A stretch of 64,000 bases of DNA from Calliopsis andreniformis (lineage: Eukaryota > Arthropoda > Insecta > Hymenoptera > Andrenidae), in the NCBI RefSeq assembly GCF_051401765.1, contig NW_027480481.1, positions 2,604,001 to 2,668,000 of the forward strand, in the 5' to 3' direction. The position numbers and the translations under genes are program-made. The notes beneath the pieces were generated by a model, which was given only the letters and a program-made list of their open reading frames with translations, did no database searches and was not told the origin of the DNA. This document shows positions 52,257-62,178 of this stretch, piece after piece. Positions within the stretch are counted from its first letter, which is position 1. The number at the start of each line of letters is the position of its first letter.

Positions 52257-54332
52257 CAGCCCTGAGTCCTCAACAATCAGTTGTCAATCCTGAATCCTGA
52301 ATAGAATATCCTCAATTCACAGCTTTCAATACTCAATACTCAATCTGCAATCTTCAGATTTCTATCCACAAACATCAATTCTCATCACTCAACCCTCAAT
52401 ACTCAGTCCCTAATCATCAATCTTCAATCCTCAACCCTCAATCCTCAATCCTCAATCCCCAACCTTAATCTTCTATCCTCAATACTCAATCTTCAATCCT
52501 CAATACTCAGTCTTCAATCATCAATCCTCAATCCTCAATCCACAATCCTCTATACTCAACCGTCAATCTTCAATCCTCAATACTCAATCTCCAATCCTCA
52601 ATACTCAATCCTCAATCCTCAATCTTCATTCTTCAATCGTCAATAACCAATCCTCAATCTTCAATCCTCAATCCTCAATCCTCAATCCTCAATCCTCAAT
52701 CCTCAGTCCTCAAACCTCAATCCGGAATCCTCGATCCTGAATCCTCAATCTTCAGCACTCAGGCCTCTACAATCAGTTGTCAATCCTCAATCCTCAATAG
52801 AATATCCCCAATTCACAGTATTCAATACTCAATACTCAATCTGCAATCTTCAGATCTCTATCCACAAACATCAATTCTCATCACTCAACCCTCAATCCTC
52901 AGTCCCAAATCCTCAATCTTCAAGGGTCAACAATCAATCCTCAATCTTCAATCCTCAATACTCAATCTTCAATCCTCAATCCCCAATCCTCAGTCCTCAA
53001 TCCTCATTCTCCAATCCTCAATACCCAATCCTAAATCTTCGATCCTCAATCCTCAGTCCTCAATTCTCAATCCTCAATTCTCAGCCCTCTGACGTCAAAC
53101 ATCAATACTCAACCCTCAGTCCTCGACCTCAATCCACAACCCTCAATCCTCAATCCTCAATCTTCAATCATCAATATTCAATCTTCAGTTCTCAATCCTC
53201 AATCCTCAATCCTCAATCCTCAATCCTCAATGTTCAATCCGCAATACCCAAACCTCAATCTTCAATCCTCAATCCTCAACCCTCAATCCTCAATCCTCAA
53301 TCCTCGACCTTCAATCCTCAATACTCAATCTTCAACCCTCAATCCTCAATCCTCAATCCTCAATCCTCATTATTCAATCCTCAACACCCAATCCTTAATC
53401 TTCAATCCGCAATCCTCAATCCTCAATTCTCAATCATCAATCCTCAATCCTCAATCCTCAGACCTCAAGCATCAATACTCAACCCTCAGTCCTCGTCCTC
53501 AATCCACAACCCTCAATCCTCGATCCTCAATCTTCAGTACTCAACCCTCAATCCTCAATGCTCAATCCTCAGTACCCAATCCTCAATCTTCAACCCTCAA
53601 TCCACAATCCTCAATCGCCAATACTCAATCCTCAATCCTCATTCCACATACCTCAATCCTGAATCCTCAATCCTGAATCCTCAATCTTCAGCCCACAGTC
53701 CTCAACTATCAGTTGTCAATCCTCAATCCTCAATAGAATATCCTCACTTCACAGGATTCAATACTCAATACTCAACCTGCAATCTTCAAATCTATATCCA
53801 CAAACATCAATTCTCATCACTCATCCCTCAATACTCAGTCCCCAATCCTCAATCTTCAACCCTCAATCCTCAATCGTCAATCCTCAGTCCTCAATCCTCA
53901 ATCTTCAATCCTCAATACTCAATCCTCAATCCTCAATCCTCAATCCTCAATCCTCATTCTTCAATCCTCAATACCCAATCCTCAATCTTCAGTCCTCAAT
54001 CCTCTATCCTCAATCCTCAATTCTCAGTCCTCAACCCCAGACCTCAGTCCTCAAACCTCAATCCTCAATCCTAAGCCCTCATCCTCAATCCTCAATCCTC
54101 AATCCTCAATCCTCAATCTTCAATCCTCAATACTCAACCTTCAATAATCAATCCTCAACTCTCAATCCTCAATACTCAATCCTCAATCGTAAATCCTCAA
54201 TCCCCAATCCTCAATCTTCAGTCCACAATCCTCAATCCTCAATCCTCAACCCTCAATCTTCAATACTCAATACTCAATCTTCAATCCTCAATCCTCAATC
54301 CTCAATCCTCAATCCTCAATCCTCTATCTTCA

Positions 54333-54733
54333 ATCATCCATACTCAAACTGCAATCCTCAATCCTCAGTCCTCACTCCTCAATCCTCATTCTTCAACCCT
54401 CAATACCGAATCCTCAATCTTCAATCCTCAATCCTCAATCATCAATTCTCAATCCTCAATCCTCAATCCTCGGACTTCAAACATCAATACTCATCCCTCA
54501 GTCCTCGTCCTCAATCCACAACACTCAATCCTCAATCCTGAATCTTCAACCATTAATATTCAATCTTCAATCCACAATCTTCAATCCTCAATTCTCAACC
54601 CTCAATCCTCAATTTTCAATCCTCAATACCCAATCCTCAGTCTTCAATCCTCAATCCTCAATCCTCAATCCCCAGACCACAAACCTCTATCCTGAATCCT
54701 CAATCCTGAATCCTCAATCTTCAGCACTGAGTC
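54333..54733 (+). repeat. H module, 360-bp form
   Basis: H at 54,333, first TGA at 54,693 (360 bp). This is a dispersed copy of the 2,194-bp unit's H module inside the 9.9-kb block. It ends near 54,840, where the text switches to type I E1 sequence (CAATACTCATCACTCAACCC). Confidence 0.8.
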
Positions 54734-55436
54734 CTCAACAATCAGTTGTCAATCCTCAATCAACAATAGAATATCCTCAATTCACAGTTTTCAATACTCA
54801 ATACTCAATCTGCAGTCTTCAGATCTCTATCCACAAACATCAATACTCATCACTCAACCCTCAACACTCAGTCCTCAATCCTCAATATTCAATCCTCAAT
54901 CCTCAATCCTCAATCCACAATCCTCAACATTCAATCCTCAATACTCAGTCTTCAATGCTAATTCCTCAATCCTCAACACTCAATTCTCAATCCTCAACCG
55001 TCAATCTTCAATCCTCTATACTCAATATTCAACCCTCAATCCTCAATCCTCAATCCTCACTCTTGAATCCTCAATACCCAATCCTCAATCTATAATCCTG
55101 AATCCTCAATCCCCAATTCTCAATCCTCAATCCTCAGTCCTCAGCTCTCAAACCTCAATCCTCAACCCTCAGCCCTCATCCTCATTCCTCATTCCTCAAT
55201 GCTCAATCCTCAATCTTCAATCCTCAATAGTCAATCTTCAATCCTCAATCCTCAATCCTCAATCCTCAATGCTCAATCCTCAATCTTCAATCCTCCATCC
55301 CGAATCCTCAATCTTCAATCCTCAATCCTCAATCCTCAATCCTCAATCCTCAATCTTCAATCCTCAATACTCAATATTCAATCCTCAATCCTCAATCCTC
55401 AATCCTCAATCCTCAATCCTCAATCCTCAATCTTCA

Positions 55437-56055
55437 ATCATCCATACTCAAACTGCAATCCTCAATCCTCAGTCCTCACACCTCAATCCTCATTCTTCGA
55501 CCCTCAATACCGAATCCTCAATCTTCAATCCTCAATCCTCAATTCTCAACACTCATTCTTCAGTCCCCAATACGCAATCTTCAATCTTCAATCCTCAATC
55601 CTTAATCCTCAATTCTCCATCCTCAATCCTCAATCCTCAGACATCAAACATCAATACTCAACCCTCAATCCTCGTCCTCAATCCACATCCCTCAATCCTC
55701 GATCCTCAAACTTCAATCATCAATATTCAATCTCCAATCCTAGATCCTCAATCCCCAATCCTCAATCCTTAATCCTCAATCTTCAATCCTCAGGCTTCAA
55801 ACATAAATACTCAACCCTCAGACCTCGTCCTCAATCCACAACACTCAATACTCAATCCTCAATATTCAATCATTAACATTCAATCTTCAATCCTTAATCC
55901 TCAATACCCAACCCTCAATCCTCAATGTTCAATCCTCAACACCCAATCCTCAGTCTTGAATCCTCAATCCTCAATCCTCAATCCTCAATCCTCAGACCTC
56001 AAACCTCAATCCTGAATCCTCAATCCTGAATCCTCAATCCTGAATCCTCAACCTT
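55437..56055 (+). repeat. H module, 576-bp form
   Basis: H at 55,437 and TGA triplet from 56,013. It has CAACACTCATTC and CAGGCTTCAAAC changes. It is the copy of 44,998 at +10,439 bp. Confidence 0.85.
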
Positions 56056-56754
56056 CAGCCCTGAGTCCTCAACAATCAGTTGTCAATCCTCAATCCTGAA
56101 TAGAATATCCCCAATTCACAGTTTTCAATACTCAATAATCAATCTGCAATCTTCAGATCTCTATCCACAAACATCAATTCTCATCACTCAACCCTCAATC
56201 CTCAGTCCCAAATCCTCAGTCTTCAAGGGTCAACAATCAATCCTCAATCTTCAATCCTCAATACTCAATCTTCAATCCTCAATCCCCAATCCTCAGTCCT
56301 CAATCCTCATTCTCCAATCCTCAATACCCAATCCTAAATCTTCAATCCTCAATCCTCAGTCCTCAATTCTCAATCCTCAATTCTCAGCCCTCTGACGTCA
56401 AACATCAATACTCAACCCTCAGTCCTCGACCTCAATCCACAACCCTCAATCCTCAATCCTCAATCTTCAATCATCAATATTCAATCTTCAGTTCTCAATC
56501 CTCAATCCTCAATCCTCAATCCTCAATCCTCAATGTTCAATCCGCAATACCCAAACCTCAATCTTCAATCCTCAATCCTCAACCCTCAATCCTCAATCCT
56601 CAATCCTCAACCTTCAATCCTCAATACTCAATCTTCAACCCTCAATCCTCAATCCTCAATCCTCAATCCTCATTATTCAATCCTCAACACCCAATCCTCA
56701 ATCTTCAATCCGCAATCCTCAATCCTCAATTCTCAATCATCAATCCTCAATCCT

Positions 56755-56920
56755 CAGACCTCAAGCATCAATACTCAACCCTCAGTCCTCGTCCTCAATC
56801 CACAACCCTCAATCCTCAATCTTCAATCCTCAATCCTCAGACCTCAAGCATCAATACTCAACCCTCAGTCCTCGTCCTCAATCCACAACCCTCAATCCTC
56901 GATCCTCAATCTTCAGTACT
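56755..56920 (+). repeat. 83-bp local tandem duplication
   Basis: CAGACCTCAAGCATC occurs at 56,755 and again at 56,838, each followed by TCAATACTCAACCC, CAGTCCTCGTCC and CCACAACCC. The parallel copies near 35,890, 46,317 and 53,459 have it only once. The 83-bp length is 12 units, eleven heptads and one hexad (TCGTCC). Confidence 0.82.
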
Positions 56921-59481
56921 CAACCCTCAATCCTCAATGCTCAATCCTCAGTACCCAATCCTCAATCTTCAACCCTCAATCCACATTCCTCAATCGCCAA
57001 TCCCCAATCCTCAATCTTCAGGCCACAATCCTCAATCCTCAATCCTCAACCCTCAATCTTCAATACTCAATACTCAATCTTCAATCCTCAATCCTCAATC
57101 CTCAATCCTCAATCCTCAATCCTCAGTCCTCAATCCTCAATCTACAATCCTCAATACTCAGTCTTCAATCCTCAATCCTCAATACTCAATCCTCAATCCT
57201 CATTCTTCAATCCTCAATACACAATCCTCAATCTTCAGTCCACAATCCTCGATCCTCAATCCTCAACCCCCAATCTTCAATACTCAATACTCAATCTTCA
57301 ATCCTCAATCCTCAATCCCCAAACCTCAATCCTCAACCGTCAGTCCTCGTCCTCAATCGTCAACCCTCAATCCACAATCCTCAACCTTCAATCCTCAATA
57401 CTCAATATTCAATACTCAATCCTCAATCTTCAATCCTCAATCTTCAATCCTCAATCCTCAATCCTCAATCCTCAATCCTGATTCTTCAATCCTCAATACC
57501 CAATCCTCGATCTTCAATCCTCAATCCTCAATCCTCAATTCTCAATCCTCAATCCTCAGTCCTCAGTCCTCAAACCTCAATCCTCAACCTCAGCCCTCAT
57601 CCTCAAATCTCAATCCTCAGTCCTCAATCCTCAATCTTCAACCCTCAATACTCAACACTCAATAATCAATCCTCAATTCTCAATCCTCAATACTCAATCC
57701 TCAATCGTCAATCCTCAATCCCCAATCCTCAATCTTCAGTCCACAATCCTCAATCCTCAATCCTCAACCCTCAATCTTCAATACTCAAATCTCAATCTTC
57801 AATCCTCAATCCTCAATCCTCAACCCTCAATCCTCAGTCCTCAAACCTCAATCCCGAATCCTCAATCCTGAATCCTCAATCTTCAGCCCTCAGTCCTCAT
57901 AGATCAATTGTCAATCCTCAATCCTCAATAGAATATCCTCAATTCACAGTTTTCAATACTGAACCCCATTCTTCAATCTTCAAATCTCAATCCACAAACA
58001 TCAATTCTCATCACTCAACCATCAACACCCAGTCCTCAATCTTCAATCCTCAATCCTCAATCCTCAATCTTCAATCCTCAAAGCTCAATACTCAATCCTC
58101 AATTCTCAGTCCTCAATACTCAATCCTCTATCCTCAATCGTCAATCCACAATCCCCAATCCTCAACCTTCAATCCTCAATCCTCAATCCTCAATCCTCAA
58201 TCCTCAATATTCAACACACAACCCTCAACCATCAATGCTCTATTCGCAATACTCAATAGAATATCCTGAATTCTCATGGTTCAATACTCAATCCACAGAA
58301 TTCAATAATCAAATCTCAATCCTCAAACATCAATTCTCAACACTCAATCCTCAATACTCAGTCCTCTCTCTTCAATCCTCCATCCTCAATCCTCAACCCT
58401 CAATTCTCAGTCACCAATACTCAATCTGCAATACCCAGTCCTCAATCCTCAAACCTCAATCCTCAATCCTCAATTCTCAGCCCTCAATCCTCATTCCTCA
58501 AACCTCAATCCTCAACCCTCAGCCCTCATTATCAATTCTCAATTCTCAGTCCTCAATCCTCAAACCCCAATCTTCAATCCTCAATAATCAATCTCCAATC
58601 CTAGATCCTCAATCCCCAATCTTCAATCCTTAATCCTCAACCTTCAATCCTCATTCCCCAGTCCTCAATCTTCAATCCTCAATGCTCAATCCTCAATCCT
58701 CAATCATCATTCCTCAATCCTCAGCCCTCAACCCTCAAACCTCAATCCTCAACCGTCAGTCCTCGTCCTCAATCGTCAACCCTCAATCCTCAATCCTCAA
58801 TCTTCAATCCTCAATACTCAATATTCAATACTCAATCCTCAATCTTCAATCCTCAATCTTCAATCCTCAATCCTCAATCCTCAATCCTCAGTCCTCATTC
58901 TTCAATCCTCAATACCCAATCCTCAATCTTCAATCCTCAATCCTCAATCCTAAATCCTCAATTCTCAATCCTCAATCCTCAGCCCTCAGTCCTCAAACCT
59001 CAATCCTCAATCCTCAGCCCTCATCCTCAATCCTCAATACTCAATCCTCAATCCTCAATCCTCAATCTTCAATCCTCAATACTCAACCTTCAATAATCAA
59101 TCCTCAACTCTCAATCCTCAATACTCAATCCTCAATCGTCAATCCTCAATCCCCAATCCTCAATCTTCAGTCCACAATCCTCAATCCTCAATCCTCAACC
59201 CTCAACCTTCAATACTCAATACTCAATCTTCAATCCTCAATCCTCAATCCTCAATCCTCAATCCTCAGTCCTCAACCCTCAATCTACAATCCTCAATACC
59301 CAGTTTTCAATACTCAATCCTCAATGCTCAATCCTCAGTCCTCATTCTTCGATCCTCAATACACAATCCTCAATATTCAATGCTCAATCCTCAATCCTCA
59401 ATCCTCAGTTCTCAATCCTCAATACTCAATCCTCAATATTCAACACTCAAGCCTCAATCATCAATCCTCAATTCTCAATAC

Positions 59482-59887
59482 TCAATAGAGTATCCTGAAT
59501 TCTCATGGTTCAATACTCAATCCACAATATTCAATAATCAAATCTCAATCCTCAAACATCCATTCTCAACACTCAATACTCAACACTCAGTCCTCTCTCT
59601 TCAATCCTCCATACTCAACCCTCAATCCTCAAGCGTCAATCCTCAATCCTCTATCCTCAACCCTCAATCCTCAGTCCTCAAACCTCAATCCCGAATTCTC
59701 AATCCTGAATCCTCCATCTTCAGCCCTCAGTCCTCAAAAATTAATTGTCAATCCTCAATGCTCAATAGAATATCCTCAATTCACAGTTTTCAATACTGAA
59801 CCCCATCCTTCAATCTTCAAACCTCAATCCACAAACATCAATCCTCATCACTCAACCATCAACACCCAGTCCTCAATCTTCAATCCT
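59482..59887 (+). repeat. E2-E1 module, type II
   Basis: Duplicate of the 49,544/49,824 module at +9,943 bp, with E2 at 59,487 and E1 at 59,767. It keeps AGAGTATCC and the extra GAATTC and adds AAAATTAATTGTC where the rest of the family has AAAATCAATTGTC. Confidence 0.86.
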
Positions 59888-61559
59888 CAATCCTCAATCC
59901 TCAACCTTCAATCCTCAATACTCAATACTCAATCCTCAATCCTCAATTCTCAGTCCTCAATACTCAATCCTCAATCGTCAATCCTCAATCCCCAATCCTC
60001 AATCTTCAATCCTCAATTCTCAATCCTCAATCCTCAATCCTCAATATTCAACACACAACCCTCAACCGTCAATCCTCAACACTCAACCATCAATCCTCAA
60101 TTCTCAATACTCAATAGAATATCCTGAATTCTCATGGTTCAATGCGCAATCCACAAAATTCAATAATCAAGTCTCAATCCTCAAACATCAATTCTCAACA
60201 CTCAATCCTCAATACTCAGTCCTCTCTCTTCAATCCTCCATCCTCAATCCTCAACCCTCAATCCTCAGTCATCAATACTCAATCTTCAATACTCAATCCT
60301 CAATCCTCAATCATCAACCCTCAATCTTCAATCCTCAACCCTCAATCCTCATTTCTCAAACCTCAATCCTCAACTCTCAGCCCTCATCCTCAATTCTCAA
60401 TCCTCAATCCTCAATACCCAATCCTCAATCTTCAATCCTCAATCCTCAATCCTCAATCCTCAATCCTCAATCCTCAATCCTCAATCCACAGACCTCAAAC
60501 AGCAATGCTCAACCCTCAGTCCTCGTCCTCAGTCCACAATCGTCAATCCTCAATCCTCAATCTTCAATCATCAATATTCAATCTTCAGTTCTCAATCCTC
60601 AATCCTCAATCCTCAATCCTCAATCCTCAATGTTCAATCCCCTATACCCAAACCTCAATCTTCAATCCTCAATCCTCAACCCTCAATCCTCAATCCTCAA
60701 TCCTCAACCTTCAATCCTCAATACTCAATCTTCAACCCTCAATCCTCAATCCTCAATCCTCAATCCTGATTCTTCAGTCCTCAGTCCTCAATCTTCAATC
60801 CTCAATACTCAACCTTCAATAATCAATCCTCAATTCTCAATCCTCAATACTCAATCCTCAATCGTCAATCCTCAATCCCCAATTCTCAATCTTCAGTCCA
60901 CAATCCTCAATCCTCAATCCTCAACCGTCAATCTTCAATACTCAATACTCAATCTTCAATCCTCAATCCTCAATCCTCAAACCTCAAGCATGAATACTCA
61001 ACCCCCAGTCCTCGTCCTCAATCCACAACCCACAATCCTCGATCCTCAATCTTCAATACTCAACCCTCAATCCTCAATGCTCAATCCTCAATACCCAATC
61101 CTCAATCTTCAACCCTCAATCCACAATCCTCAATCCCCAATTCTCAATCCTCAATCCTCATTCCACAAACCTCAATCCTGAATCCTCAATCCTGAATCCT
61201 CAATCTTCAGCCCACAGTCCTCAACTATCAGTTGTCAATCCTCAATCCTCAATAGAATATCCTCACTTCACAGGATTCAATACTCAATACTCAACCTGCA
61301 ATCTTCAAATCTCTATACACAAACATCAATTCTCGTCACTCAACCCGCAATACTCAGTCCCCAATCCTCAATCTTCAACCCTCAATCCTCAATCCTCAAT
61401 CCTCAATCCTCAATCCTCAATCTTCAATCCTCAATACTCAATCCTCAATCCTCAATCCTCAATCCTCAATCCTCAATCTTCAATCCTCATTACTCAATAT
61501 TCAATCCTCAATCCTCAATCCTCAATCCTCAATCCTCAATCCTCAATCCTCAATCTTCA

Positions 61560-62178
61560 ATCATCCATACTCAAACTGCAATCCTCAATCCTCAGTCCTC
61601 ACACCTCAATCGTCATTCTTCGACCCTCAATACCGAATCCTCAATCTTCAATCCTCAATCCTCAATTCTCAATACTCATTCTTCAGTCCCCAATACGCAA
61701 TCTTCAATCTTCAATCCTCAATCCTTAATCCTCAATTCTCCATCCTCAATCCTCAATCCTCAGACATCAAACATCAATACTCAACCCTCAATCCTCGTCC
61801 TCAATCCACATCCCTCAATCCTCGATCCTCAAACTTCAATCATCAATATTCAATCTCCAATCCTAGATCCTCAATCCCCAATCCTCAATCCTTAATACTC
61901 AATCTTCAATCCTCAGACTTCAAACATAAATACTCAACCCTCAGACCTCGTCCTCAATCCACAACACTCAATACTCAATCCTCAATATTCAATCATTAAC
62001 ATTCAATCTGCAATCCTTAATCCTCAATCCCCAACCCTCAATCCTCAATGTTCAATCCTCAATACCCAATCCTCAGTCTTGAATCCTCAATCCCCAATCC
62101 TCAATCCTCAATCCTCAGACCTCAAACCTCAATCCTGAATCCTCAATCCTGAATCCTCAATCCTGAATCCTCAACCTT
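61560..62178 (+). repeat. H module, 576-bp form
   Basis: H at 61,560 and TGA triplet from 62,136. It is the duplicate of 51,638, preceded by seven pure AATCCTC units instead of ten, while the internal 576 bp is unchanged in length. Confidence 0.86.

Larger units (their letters stand above)
47060..57002 (+). repeat. 9,943-bp tandem duplication, copy 1
   Basis: Matching points at a shift of 9,943 bp are CTTCAG at 47,073 and 57,016, variants at 48,739/58,682 and 49,437/59,380, and N at 50,687/60,630. The copy is itself a mosaic. Its left part matches 4.4-8.4 kb, its centre (51.6-53.7 kb) resembles the 29-31 kb unit, 54.2-54.8 kb matches the 2,194-bp unit, and 54.84-57.0 kb matches 44.4-46.5 kb at an offset of 10,439 bp (H 44,998/55,437; N 46,094/56,533). 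Confidence 0.85.
5524..60236 (+). repeat. Orphan E2 cassettes (eleven copies)
   Basis: E2 cassettes without an E1 at +280 bp lie near 5,529, 7,386, 15,531, 16,557, 23,963, 27,574, 43,189, 48,315, 50,173, 58,258 and 60,116. Nearly all follow a CACACAACCCTCAACC segment and most continue into CCATCCTCAATCCTCAACCC instead of the module interior. They appear to be a separate lineage of the E2 cassette. The feature span only encloses these points. Confidence 0.7.

Noticed and set aside
56533..58269. Longest open frame (578 codons), seemingly a repetitive NPQSSIL-rich protein
   Set aside because: It is the translation of the heptamer. All three + frames give the same ILNPQSS period, because 7 and 3 have no common factor. 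The frame overlaps another long frame at 56,937-57,665. There is no non-repeat domain, no credible start context, and its ends are set by chance TGA or TAG variants.
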